This document shows positions 20,034 through 29,814 of a stretch of DNA of 64,000 nucleotides, piece after piece. A program made the position numbers and the translations under genes. The notes below the pieces were generated by a model, which was not told the origin of the DNA, did not search any database, and saw only the letters and a list, made by a program, of their open reading frames with translations. Every line of letters begins with the position of its first letter. Within the stretch, counting starts at the first letter, position 1. Source of the stretch: Tritrichomonas musculus (Eukaryota; Parabasalia; Tritrichomonadida; Tritrichomonadidae). The DNA is taken from contig JAPFFF010000021.1 of assembly GCA_039105265.1 (NCBI GenBank), forward strand, positions 2,418,001 to 2,482,000, given 5' to 3'.

Positions 20034-21491
20034 TTATAAATGACAAGTATTAGAAGAAACAAGCATATTATTGTTTTCATTTAAACCTTGTGGATGAATC
20101 TGTTGGATATCATCATAGTCTTCTTTCAAAAGCTCAAAAGCTTCAACATAAGTATCAGCAATTGTTGTTGCTTGCTCTGCTCTTCCTAAAATAATTGATG
20201 TTTCACCGATAATTAACGTCGAGTCTCCATCAAACGTACCAAGTAAAGATCCTTGCTTATTATATGAGCTAACTTTGCCTGATGTTATGAAAAACATCTT
20301 TTTACTTACTCGGCCAGCATGGACAAGCATATCTCCTGGCGTAAAAATTCTTGGGCGAAGCAAAATTGCGATTTTCTGAAGGTCATCTTCGCTCAAATTC
20401 TGAAAAGAGCGAACCTTATGAAAAACTTCCATATGTAAAGCTAATTCAATTCGTTTTTGAAGGCCTTTTGGGAGTTTTGAAGCTGATTCATAGAAATCAG
20501 AACGACATTTTTCCTTTTGCCAAATGAATTCAAAATATGTCATTACTTGTGATAGTGAAAAATCAGTTAAACCTCTTAATTGAAGAACTGAGAAAATATT
20601 CTTGAAATTAAGATAGAATACTGATCTTGTAGGAGAGGTAGCATATGAGACAATGTTTGAAATAACATATTGATAAAAGAAAATACCAATGCACTCGATA
20701 ATAACGAAAACAATCATTTCAGGAAAAGTATATGGGTGGAAATCACCATAACCAATCGTCAGAATCGTAGTGGATATAAAGTAAAATGTATGAAAATATT
20801 GTACCCACAGATTTTTTGAACCAATATCAGTTTGGGAAATCCATGAATTTGGAGAATTTTCAAAGTAGCCAGTTAGCCAAAATGCGCAAGCACTGATATG
20901 AATAATTAAGACCATATCAAAGAAAATAAGGAAAATATTTGTAAACAAGGAATAATATTCAAGCAAACTTCTAATAGTATTACGGGCATCATAGATTCTT
21001 AATATTCGAAAGGCTTTAAGTGTGATACAAATATTGTAGACCAAATTATTATTTGAAAACCATCCAATTATATAATATGGCCAAGGTGAGAGCCAATAAA
21101 TAATGAAACGCCAATGAGCTATATGCTTACGAATAGATTTACGATCTGACATAACTATACCATCAACTAGAACTCCAGTATTTTCAATTATATAAAGATC
21201 AGCAAAAAAAAAGGCATCTAAAACCAATGCTGGTACAACGTAATATTTAGATTTTTCAAAGATAAATGTCCATTCAAATGGTATCTCATATAATGAAAGC
21301 ATTGCAACAATATATATTATAAATTCCCAAACGTGACGTTTGACTGAAAAAGGATATATACCATCAGAATCTGTTGGAGTGAAAGATTCAAGCGGATGAA
21401 TAAATGAAATCAAAGGGGCTCTTGCTTCTGAATCTGGCGAAAATTCAGCACTGCTATCATTTTGATGGTGATGATGATGACGATTTCGCAT
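20034..21491 (-). CDS. Voltage/cyclic-nucleotide-type potassium channel
   Basis: Protein of 485 residues. It has six hydrophobic segments: S1 about 54-70, S2 about 85-103, S3 about 128-143, an S4-like stretch LKAFRILRIYDARNTIR (158-174) with spaced arginines, S5 about 182-206 and S6 about 256-284. The pore helix leads into the K+ selectivity filter TIGYGDFHP (245-253). A C-linker and a cyclic-nucleotide-binding-type domain follow (about 365-470, with PGDMLVHAGRVSKKMFFITSGKV and IGETSIILGRAEQATTI). This is the HCN/EAG/CNG superfamily layout. The CNB phosphate-cassette region lacks the canonical arginine pattern of a good cAMP binder, so ligand control is uncertain. The N-terminus carries a run of five histidines. 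The protein should act at the plasma membrane or an internal membrane. Confidence 0.9.
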   Translation of the reverse strand: MRNRHHHHHQNDSSAEFSPDSEARAPLISFIHPLESFTPTDSDGIYPFSVKRHVWEFIIYIVAMLSLYEIPFEWTFIFEKSKYYVVPALVLDAFFFADLYIIENTGVLVDGIVMSDRKSIRKHIAHWRFIIYWLSPWPYYIIGWFSNNNLVYNICITLKAFRILRIYDARNTIRSLLEYYSLFTNIFLIFFDMVLIIHISACAFWLTGYFENSPNSWISQTDIGSKNLWVQYFHTFYFISTTILTIGYGDFHPYTFPEMIVFVIIECIGIFFYQYVISNIVSYATSPTRSVFYLNFKNIFSVLQLRGLTDFSLSQVMTYFEFIWQKEKCRSDFYESASKLPKGLQKRIELALHMEVFHKVRSFQNLSEDDLQKIAILLRPRIFTPGDMLVHAGRVSKKMFFITSGKVSSYNKQGSLLGTFDGDSTLIIGETSIILGRAEQATTIADTYVEAFELLKEDYDDIQQIHPQGLNENNNMLVSSNTCHL

Positions 21492-22070
21492 ATTTGAATG
21501 TAAATATTATGTCATATGATATTTTTGACTATTTTTTCATACGACATTTATTTATTATTTTCAGAATTTCACCTAAGAAAGTTAAATAAGCTTCAGAATA
21601 TTTGAGATAATTATATTTTTCAAATAGTTTTTTATATTTAATGAAAACTCAAGTTTTATTTAATTAAAATGATTAATTTATTGTTTTTTAACTTTTGTTT
21701 ATAATTAATTATCAATATATTGCAAATATAATATATATGCAATTGGTTATATAACATAATTATTATTTATTTGTTTATTAAAAAAATTCTGGGTTATGAA
21801 TCGTTTTTCAAAATATCATAATTTTGGAGTTAACTTATTAATAAACATATTTATTAATATATATTTATATTAAATGTAAATATTTATATCATTATTTAAA
21901 CTAATTATTTTTATATATTTAGTTTTACACAGTATATAACAAAAGATTAATTTCATTTCCTATTCAATTTTCTGTCATTTTACTTAAAATTAAAAAAAAA
22001 AAAAAATGAAACGCATAAACATATATTAAAACCTTTAATTTATATATAAATTTCAATCAATAAACTCTTT
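21492..22070. other. Intergenic, upstream of the channel gene
   Basis: AT-rich. TCATA on the minus strand at 21515-21519 lies 26 bases before the channel ATG and fits the initiator pattern. Nothing else seen. Confidence 0.35.
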
Positions 22071-22487
22071 TTAAGCAAGATTGAACCATTTTTTGAAAGC
22101 AGCACCGACTTTTTCAGTAAATCCTACAAATGGCTTTCCCACTGCATCGTCTGTTTTTTCAAGAACTGAGTTCATTCCACTTTCTGTTTTCGATAGTCCT
22201 TCATTTGCCTTTTCTTTCCAATCTTTATTATCTTCAGCATTTCCTGAATCTGCTGTTGTCTGTTGATCTCCCGTTGCAGGTCGTTCTGCTGATACTGGTT
22301 GCGATGTTGCTGCTACATCTGTTGTTGATTGATTTTGTTGCACATTTGACGTTTGCTGAACATATGGCGTTGTTTGTTCATATGTATCTGATTGTTCCTG
22401 GTTTGAATCTTCTGCTGGCATTTGGTAACCATTGGTTTCATCTCCGGTTTCTGGAAACGGGTTATAACCATCCTGTGTTTCTGTCAT
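22071..22487 (-). CDS. Small hydrophilic protein of unknown function
   Basis: Protein of 138 residues. The first two thirds are disordered-looking and rich in Q, T, S, E and P (repeated TTPYVQQTSNVQQNQS-like stretches). The C-terminus FVGFTEKVGAAFKKWFNLA could form an amphipathic helix that touches membranes. The codon pattern is more balanced than the surrounding AT-rich DNA, and an initiator-like TCATT sits 17 bases upstream, so I regard it as a real gene. No family recognised. Confidence 0.65.
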   Translation of the reverse strand: MTETQDGYNPFPETGDETNGYQMPAEDSNQEQSDTYEQTTPYVQQTSNVQQNQSTTDVAATSQPVSAERPATGDQQTTADSGNAEDNKDWKEKANEGLSKTESGMNSVLEKTDDAVGKPFVGFTEKVGAAFKKWFNLA

Positions 22488-22502
22488 TACGTATTAAAAA
22501 TA

Positions 22503-22507
22503 AATGA
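22503..22507 (-). promoter_or_regulatory. Initiator-like TCATT
   Basis: Minus-strand TCATT with the presumed +1 A 18 bases before the ATG at 22487. It matches the trichomonad Inr consensus and leader length. The motif is short and AT-rich, so support is positional. Confidence 0.35.
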
Positions 22508-22798
22508 TCATTAATTAGAATTTTATTTTGATGCTTTTCAAAATTAGATATCCAATTGAATTTTTGTATTTTCATAAACAGATAAAAATTCAAAAAAGAT
22601 CATACATTTCATGCGATATGAGATTTCCAAATATCTGAAATATAATTTGATGAAATATTTTATTAAAATTAAATAATAAGTAATTCTTATATTTAGAAAG
22701 AAATATTTTATACTTATTATGCTCTAAGTATGAGATAAATTTATTTTATTAAAATGAATTAGTATTTTTTATTCAATTTAAATTATTCAAATTAAATT

Positions 22799-23659
22799 AA
22801 AGGTCGTACAACTAAATTGAATAAAAAATAAAATTAAATAAATTTATATTTATCTTAATAAATAATTTAATTAATAATTATAATATATAATTTATATATT
22901 TTATATCCAATATTATAAAATGTAATGGTTGAAATAAAGACTTTAATTAAAATTCAATATATATCGATTTCTTATATATTTGCATCATTTAAAAAATATA
23001 AATGTCATTTGAATGGATATACTATGTGTTATACAAATAATATTTTACTTTTTGACGAAATCCTTCAGTAATTGAAATATTAAACTTTTTATATTTATGA
23101 AACCAATCAACTAAATCTTCATTTTTAGAAAAAACTGACATTTGATTTTGAATGAAATTCAAATATATTAGAAAGTAAATGCATATAAATAAAATTGTAT
23201 TCGTCATTTGGCTCCTGTAACGTCCAATTTTTTTAAAATCATCATTTAATAATTCAACAAATTCAATTTTTCTGCATTTTTGGCTAAAAAATGAATTTTT
23301 TTTTTCAATAATAATAACTATTTTTATATAACACTTAATGTTTTACAAGCATATAAAAAGATATCAAAAGAATTAATGATTAAAATAAATTATATAAAAA
23401 GTTATCGCTATTCTAAATTTTTATATAGTGTTATAAAATTCTTATCAAAAATAATTAAAATAAATTGAGATAAAATACTCAAATTTATTTTCTGAAGAAA
23501 ATTTAATATATACTTATATCCTTTTAGTTTTTATTTTAATTTGAATTTTGTACGATGCAAATATTTATAAAACTGATTATTATTATTATAATAAAATATA
23601 ATTAGTTTAAACAAACCAATCATTGAGTTTTACTGTTAAAATTCAGTTGTACGACCTTT
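22799..23659. mobile_element. 861-bp non-autonomous transposon with 8-bp TSD
   Basis: Terminal inverted repeats AAAGGTCGTACAACT (perfect over 15 bp on both ends) are flanked by perfect direct repeats ATTAAATT at 22791-22798 and 23660-23667. The TSD length suggests hAT or a similar superfamily, although the end lacks a CAG start. The ends resemble those of the element at 37192-38271. Inside, the minus-strand frame 23022-23207 (continuing upstream without ATG as GRYRSQ) has protein-like composition, with a hydrophobic stretch and NEDLVDWFHKYKK, and may be a coding remnant. It is not recognisable as a transposase. Confidence 0.7.
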
Positions 23660-24326
23660 ATTAAATTTTATCTCTATTCAAATTCACTCATAATTTTAAT
23701 TAATTTTGTATGGTTTACAAAAAACAAGTATAATGAATATCTCTTTTTTTAACTCATAAATCTTTGACTTTTTAACATAAATATAATACAAAATGAAATT
23801 TAGAATAATGAATATATAATTTTTTTCAAAAATAACTATAACCAATAAATGGGAGAATTTTGTTCTTGATCTCAATTATATAGGCATTGAGCATTACTTC
23901 ATTAATTAATACTATAATTTATATATATACATATAAATTAAAATTGAATTAATAAAAAAAATGGTAAATTAAAATGTATTAGATCGAACGATTTAAGTAA
24001 TAAATACTTTTGTTTGTTCTTAGTTCACTTTTACTTTACAAATTCTTTGGAATATTAGATAGAATGCATAAAGTCCGGGATTCTTAAAGTTTTTGTTCTA
24101 TCAAAAATTTTACTTATCAAACACTCATATTTATGATACAAGGCTAAGAATTTATTGAATATATAACCAAAAAATCGCTAGATTGCTACCTCTATCACTA
24201 TTTAAAAGAAAATAAAGATTTAGATCGTTTATTATTTATTTTCATAAAAAATAAAATTGATTACAACTTTTTAATAGAAAAATTGATTGTCACATCATAT
24301 ATAACGTATAAATCTTTTTATATTTT
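23660..24326. other. Intergenic, upstream of the LisH gene
   Basis: AT-rich DNA. TCATA at 24295-24299 lies 27 bases before the ATG at 24327 and fits the initiator pattern. A plus-strand string LAKNLLNI / KSLDCYLYHYLKENKDLDRLLFIFIKNKIDYNFLIEKLI appears at about 24140-24290 in one frame and may be an old coding remnant just upstream of the gene. Confidence 0.35.
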
Positions 24327-27164
24327 ATGAATCCCCAATCCCAAAATCGAATTATAGATTATATTTATAAAAAACAAGAAGAAAATGGCTCTTTAAATCA
24401 TATTTTTGCTTATTTTATTACATTAGTCGCAGAAAATTATCATACAATTCATCCAACTAACTTACAAACCAACAGAAAAGAAAAAAAGCGTGAGCATTCT
24501 GAAGATTCAGCAAAAATAGCTCAGGCATTAATTTTACACTATTTACGACTTCATAATTTGAACTATACTTTACGTTCATTTGTAGCGGATTCATCAAATA
24601 TTGATAATGAATTTGATTACTTGCTTGAAAAAAAAAGGAGGATTTATAAAGGGAACAATCGAAATTTACAATCTGAAAATCTTAATAGGATTGAAGAGTA
24701 TTTAAGAAATAATATTCAGCTCACCCAAACAAATCATTTTATTTCTTCTTTAATAAAAATTCATCAACCAAGACATTCCAAAACATCAAAAGCAAATATA
24801 AGTCGATACCTTATATCATGTGTTCTTTCATCTCAAAAAGGAGTAAATGAGCCGTCACAATCTAGTGCAGACATTTCTTCATATTCTTCAATTCAAAAAG
24901 GATCAATAGTTAATCCATCATTAACGTTATCACTACAAGAAAACAGCAGCAGTATGTCAAGTGAAGGGGATAATAACGGTAAAAAACGAAAAAATTCAAC
25001 AAAAAGCAATTCCAAATCTTCTTCAAAGTTTCTTTCTTCAACATTATCTCCTTTCAACTCTTTTAATCTCTATAAATCTTCAGATTCAAGAGCGCAACCA
25101 ATAGAACTCACATTTGATGACGAAGAAGAAGAAGAAGAGGAAGTTCAAACAAAAAATACCAAATTACGTTCAAAAACAAAGAAAACTCCCAAGAATCGAC
25201 ATGACTTTAATAATGAATATGAATATGAGCTTGATAGCGACAACAAAAATAGTGAATCAAACGATTCAATAGATTTTCATCACTCATCAACATCAGCGTG
25301 GCCAAAAGATCGCGAGTTAAAACTTCATGATCTCGATTTCACCTTACCAAATGGTGCTCGTTATAGAAAAATATATCGTAAAAAGAAGGTTTCAAAAGAA
25401 AGCTTAAACGATCCTCAAAAGAAAAAACTTGAAGAAGCATTTTTAAGTGATACATCATACTACCAACTTCTTCCAAGTAGAGAAGAAGAAGAAGAGCAGA
25501 GAAAACGTAACATTAAAAGACAAAATCAAATTATATCAGATTCCGATTCTGATTCAATTCAACTAATCACATCCAAAAAAGGAAGGAAAAATCGAAGCAA
25601 TCGTCAGATAATTGATGAAAGTTCTGATGGAGTAGTCGGTGTTCTTCATCCCGAACTTTTTGATTACCAAGATTCTGAAGATGAAAAATACAGACGCCAA
25701 AGAAAGCAATTTATAACAAGAATTCCTAACGGCCTCTTTGAAAAAGTTGGCAATGATATGCATAGAATAGTCCTTCAAGAGGAAGAAGAAGAAGAAAAAG
25801 CTGAAACTCAACTCAACAAAAAGAAAAATAAAAAATCAAAAAAGAGAAAAGAAAGAAACGTTGTTTTGTCCGAAGGCGGTGAAGAGGAAGAAAGACATGA
25901 CAGCCAAACAGAAAGCAGAAGTTCAAGAAGTAGTTCAAGTAATCATTCAAAAAGTTGTTCAAGTAGTCATTCAAAAAGTAGTTCAAGAAGCCATTCAAAT
26001 AGTAGTTCGAGAAGCCATTCAAATAGTAGTTCGAGAAGCCATTCTAGAAGCAGCTCGAGAAGCTCTTCTAGGAGCAGTGGCGGTGAGCTGATTGCCGAGG
26101 AAGAAGATGACGCTGAAGTAGTTGGGCAAAAAGTGGTTTTCGTTGATGACAGAAGCTCGAAGGGATCGGAAAGCGAGCGGATTATCGATTCCGAGCAGCA
26201 GTCGTCTGCGTTTTTGTCAATGCCCGAGTCTATGACCGAGTCTCCTTACTTGTCGTGCCCGGAGTCGTTCGAGAGCGAGAACGACAATCGGCACATTTTC
26301 AAGGACGAGATAGTAAACTTGCTTGCGCTGCCGAGCGACTTCGAAGGGGCATCCACACACAAGAACGAAAGCCGGAACAATGAGCAAATTGACAATGCAA
26401 ACAACTTATCATCGCAGGAGACCGAAGAAACAAATAAAGACAGTGAAACTCCACAGCAAAACGAAGACCAAGCACAGTCTGGCCAAATAAGCAAAGAAAA
26501 TTCAGCACAGCAAAATGAAAGCAACGACGAAGATCAAGCACAGTCTGGCCAAATAAGCAATGAAAATTCAGCACAGCAAAATGAAAGCAACGACGAAGAC
26601 CAAGCACAGTCCGGCCAAATAAGCAATGAAAATTCAGCACAGCAAAATGAAAGCAACGACGAAGACCAAGCACAGTCTGGCCAAATAAGCAACGAAAGCA
26701 ACAATGACAGTTCAGCTAACCAAAATGAAATGAACAATGATGAATTGACTAACAGCGATGCACTATCACAGAAAAATGAAAACGAAGACGATGATGAGGT
26801 GGCACAGAAAGAGGCGGACTCTTCGTCTGAGAAGGCCGAAAATGATGCCAGCCATTCAATTTTTGATTCAAGCTTTGATATAAGCAACCTCAACATATCA
26901 CAGCCCGATCCTCGCTTCATAAAGAAGGACACAAACACAGACTCAGACGTGACAATTGACAGAATTGACACAACTTTTGATAACAGTAAGAACGAGAGTG
27001 AAATTGAGAGCGAAAATGGTCAAATAAACAGTGATGACCATCTTTCTACATCGGAAGAAGAGGAGTCAGCTAATCAAATTGGAAATGATTCTAATCATTC
27101 TGAGACACAATCTACACCTGAGATGCTGGAGGAAAATCACTCTGACAACAATGATAATGAGTGA
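24327..27164 (+). CDS. LisH-containing, largely disordered acidic/serine-rich protein
   Basis: Protein of 945 residues. Near the N-terminus, residues 66-90 (AQALILHYLRLHNLNYTLRSF) fit the LisH dimerisation motif. The rest is low-complexity: E-runs, an S/R/H-rich block (about 530-585), then acidic N/Q/S-rich sequence. Four tandem 22-residue units built on DQAQSGQISNENSAQQNES (66-bp period, 26463-26700) make a coding minisatellite. Basic stretches such as KKKNKKSKKRKERN could act as nuclear-import signals. LisH proteins often serve as scaffolds in microtubule or chromatin-associated complexes; which applies here cannot be told. The second half is GC-richer than the first, and the change is sharp near 26040. 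No sign of introns. Confidence 0.75.
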   Translation: MNPQSQNRIIDYIYKKQEENGSLNHIFAYFITLVAENYHTIHPTNLQTNRKEKKREHSEDSAKIAQALILHYLRLHNLNYTLRSFVADSSNIDNEFDYLLEKKRRIYKGNNRNLQSENLNRIEEYLRNNIQLTQTNHFISSLIKIHQPRHSKTSKANISRYLISCVLSSQKGVNEPSQSSADISSYSSIQKGSIVNPSLTLSLQENSSSMSSEGDNNGKKRKNSTKSNSKSSSKFLSSTLSPFNSFNLYKSSDSRAQPIELTFDDEEEEEEEVQTKNTKLRSKTKKTPKNRHDFNNEYEYELDSDNKNSESNDSIDFHHSSTSAWPKDRELKLHDLDFTLPNGARYRKIYRKKKVSKESLNDPQKKKLEEAFLSDTSYYQLLPSREEEEEQRKRNIKRQNQIISDSDSDSIQLITSKKGRKNRSNRQIIDESSDGVVGVLHPELFDYQDSEDEKYRRQRKQFITRIPNGLFEKVGNDMHRIVLQEEEEEEKAETQLNKKKNKKSKKRKERNVVLSEGGEEEERHDSQTESRSSRSSSSNHSKSCSSSHSKSSSRSHSNSSSRSHSNSSSRSHSRSSSRSSSRSSGGELIAEEEDDAEVVGQKVVFVDDRSSKGSESERIIDSEQQSSAFLSMPESMTESPYLSCPESFESENDNRHIFKDEIVNLLALPSDFEGASTHKNESRNNEQIDNANNLSSQETEETNKDSETPQQNEDQAQSGQISKENSAQQNESNDEDQAQSGQISNENSAQQNESNDEDQAQSGQISNENSAQQNESNDEDQAQSGQISNESNNDSSANQNEMNNDELTNSDALSQKNENEDDDEVAQKEADSSSEKAENDASHSIFDSSFDISNLNISQPDPRFIKKDTNTDSDVTIDRIDTTFDNSKNESEIESENGQINSDDHLSTSEEEESANQIGNDSNHSETQSTPEMLEENHSDNNDNE
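26463..26700 (+). repeat. 66-bp coding tandem repeat, about 3.5 units
   Basis: Units begin with GAAGACCAAGCACAGTC and differ at only a few positions, so the array is young. It encodes the 22-residue DQAQSGQIS repeat of the LisH protein and is a likely site of length variation between strains. Confidence 0.85.
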
Positions 27165-27562
27165 TTTTTATATATTTCGGAAATTTTGATCAAGATGATA
27201 CCAAATATTATTGTTATATATTAAAATCTTTATCTATGTTTGAAATATTACTTTTTTTTATTTTTTTATTTACGAATATAATTTTTTCTTTGATGATTGA
27301 ATTGGATGCAAACTTTTTTGGTTAAATAAGTTTTTATTAACCAAATATCATTTAATTACAATATACATTAAGGATGATTGGTAACTTTGCTTAGTAAGTA
27401 TTAAGATAATAATCTAAAATGGAGAAAAATAAAAAGATAAATGATTTTAATTCTATATATAACAATTTTTATTAGGAAAGAAAATAAATAAAATAAAATA
27501 CATACATATAATATATATGATTCCGCATCCAAAAAAATAATACAAATATATCTTCCCTTTTT
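27165..27562. other. Convergent intergenic region
   Basis: AT-rich spacer between the 3' ends of the LisH gene and the kinase gene; nothing else seen. Confidence 0.4.
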
Positions 27563-29176
27563 TTAAGGCTTTTTCAACTGTTTGTAAGATATAGAAGGAA
27601 CCCGTGGCTGAACCATTTCTGGTCTAGGCTTTTGATAAATAGAAGGACTATTGTGAATAATCGGTTTAGGAAGTTTTCCGTTTCCACAAGATTGTTGCTG
27701 TTGAGGAAGAGTTATTCGTGAGATATTTCCGACAGATGCTGTTTGTGCGATTGAAGGCGAGTCTGATGGTTTTTTCCTTGGAGGAATTTGTTGATTATTT
27801 TGAGAAGGATGAAGTTGTAAACGCGTTTTTGAAATCATTTGGCGTTTATGATAGTCGACAATTCGCTGCGCTGCCATTCGTCTTGCTTCAAGAGTATTCA
27901 TTTGCGGACCAGAAACTGAAGTAATTGGTGGATTTGCCTTACCAGTTGGTTTGATTCCAATTAATGGAGCAGGCAGTTTCGTAGGATTTGGACAATTATT
28001 ATTTGTATTTTCATTTTGGCTTGAACTAGTATTGGCGTTGGAATTTGAATTTTCATCAGAAATGCGGTTATTTACGTTCGAATTGGATCGACTACTCGGA
28101 TTTAAAACATCTGAAGGTGAAAGAATAGGATGCAATTGAGGCGTTTCTGAATTTAATAACTGAATATTTTCACGAGCATTCATTGCATATGTAGAAAATG
28201 GAATCGTTCTTGAGGTTTGTTGCCATTGAATATCAAGATTATAAATTTCTTGAAAAGCAGGATGCTTGATGGCATCTGATGCTGTAATTCTATCATCAGG
28301 ATCATATGTAATCATTCTCTTAATTAGATCTACAATATCAGGCGAAGTATTTGGAAGAAGCGCTTCAAATGGTTGCTTTTGCTTTTGTATTGGAAAGACA
28401 AACCTAAGATCACGTTTTGCTTGCACTTGGTCTTGGTTCTGATTTTCATCTTGATCTTGAAATTTTGACATGTAATCATGCGATGGACTTCCTAAAATAC
28501 TATGTATCTTATTTAATTGATCTAACTGATGTTTTCCTGGAAAAAGAGGTCTCATTGTTAAAATTTCATAGAAAACACAACCAATTGCCCAGATATCAAC
28601 AGGAGGACCATAAGCACCGGTTGTTATAATACATTCTGGTGCCCTATACCATCTGGTGGCAACATATTCTGTAAATTTTGTTCTATTTGCGATCGGAGAC
28701 ACAGATCCAAAGTCAGCAAGCTTCAATTCTAATGATTCGGTATTAACAAGACAATTCTCTGGCTTTATGTCACGATGAAATATGCCACAAGAATGAACAT
28801 ATGAGATTGCTTTTGTAAGTTGGTACATCAAAAGCAATGTGGTAAACTCATCAAATTTAGTAGATTCGCAATCTTTTTTTCTTATAAAATCATAAAGATT
28901 CATTTCCATTTGTTCAAATATCAAAGCAACATGACCAGTTTGTGAGTCGTACATGATAGAATGAAGAGTAATTATATTTGGATGACGGGAAAGAAGCCTT
29001 AACGCTGATACTTCGGTAAGATTTCGCACTTCTTCTAAAGATCGATATCGTTTCTTCAGTCGTTTCTCTGCATATATTTTTTGATCTTTAATGGATTTAA
29101 CTTTATAAACATCTGCAAATGATCCTTCGCCAAGTTTATCGATTATTCTGAATTCGTTGATGTTCGATTCATCCAT
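27563..29176 (-). CDS. RCK/MOK-type CMGC protein kinase
   Basis: Protein of 537 residues with a complete kinase domain at about 10-310. Visible landmarks: GEGSFADVYK (glycine loop), Lys38 in YAEKRL, HRDIKPEN (134-141), DFG (155-157), an activation loop FTEYVATRWYRAPE with a TEY dual-phosphorylation motif (169-171), then GCVFYEILTMRPLFPGKHQLDQL. The TEY plus RWYRAPE pattern and the FPGK/E-x-x-DQ insert place it in the MAK/ICK/MOK branch of CMGC kinases, which control cilium and flagellum length in other eukaryotes; a flagellar role here is an inference. The C-terminal 220 residues are basic, S/N/Q/P-rich and probably disordered. All catalytic residues are present, so it should be active. Confidence 0.9.
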   Translation of the reverse strand: MDESNINEFRIIDKLGEGSFADVYKVKSIKDQKIYAEKRLKKRYRSLEEVRNLTEVSALRLLSRHPNIITLHSIMYDSQTGHVALIFEQMEMNLYDFIRKKDCESTKFDEFTTLLLMYQLTKAISYVHSCGIFHRDIKPENCLVNTESLELKLADFGSVSPIANRTKFTEYVATRWYRAPECIITTGAYGPPVDIWAIGCVFYEILTMRPLFPGKHQLDQLNKIHSILGSPSHDYMSKFQDQDENQNQDQVQAKRDLRFVFPIQKQKQPFEALLPNTSPDIVDLIKRMITYDPDDRITASDAIKHPAFQEIYNLDIQWQQTSRTIPFSTYAMNARENIQLLNSETPQLHPILSPSDVLNPSSRSNSNVNNRISDENSNSNANTSSSQNENTNNNCPNPTKLPAPLIGIKPTGKANPPITSVSGPQMNTLEARRMAAQRIVDYHKRQMISKTRLQLHPSQNNQQIPPRKKPSDSPSIAQTASVGNISRITLPQQQQSCGNGKLPKPIIHNSPSIYQKPRPEMVQPRVPSISYKQLKKP

Positions 29177-29814
29177 TTATTAGAAGTTTTTATAAATTGA
29201 CCTATAACGAGAATTTTTATTTCAAAATTTCTACTTTTTGTGGGTATAACTTTCTATGAAAAAAATGAAATATAAAACAACTTTTTGAATAGTTAAAATT
29301 TTTGAAATTGATTTTTCTGTAACACTCACAAATATTGAGAGGGCAACCCCATTTTTCAATTAAAATAAAGTTTAGATTTCATATTCAATTATTTTTTTAA
29401 CCTATACAAAAATTCAAATGTTTATTAATTTTTTTATATTGATTTTTGCTTTGTCTGATTAATTTACGTCCATTAGGAATTTATATTTGAAATTAAAACA
29501 CAATTCTATCAAAAAATTGATCATATTAAATTTTTTTTATAAAAAATATATCGTTTTTGATTATCCAATTATTTTTACCTGGATAAATTGATACAAATCA
29601 ATTTCTTTAATCAATTTATATATAAAATTGCGATTATTTCAATCATAAAACAAAAAGAGAATAAAAATATAAATTGATTTTCAATGATATCATTTAGTCT
29701 TTCATTATATTATAATGAAATCATCGATATATTTCATTAGTATAATTTCATTTCATTTTTATCTTTAGTAATATTTATAATCCAACAAAAGAATATTATG
29801 CAAATTTATTAACA
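29177..29814. other. Intergenic, no gene seen
   Basis: AT-rich spacer between the kinase start and the 3' end of the coiled-coil gene, all on the minus strand. The kinase ATG is preceded by a minus-strand GGTCAATTT about 25 bases upstream. Confidence 0.35.

Noticed and set aside
26246-26971. Long antisense frames over the LisH gene
   Set aside because: They arise from the 66-bp coding repeat read on the opposite strand; the sense frame is longer and has the LisH motif.
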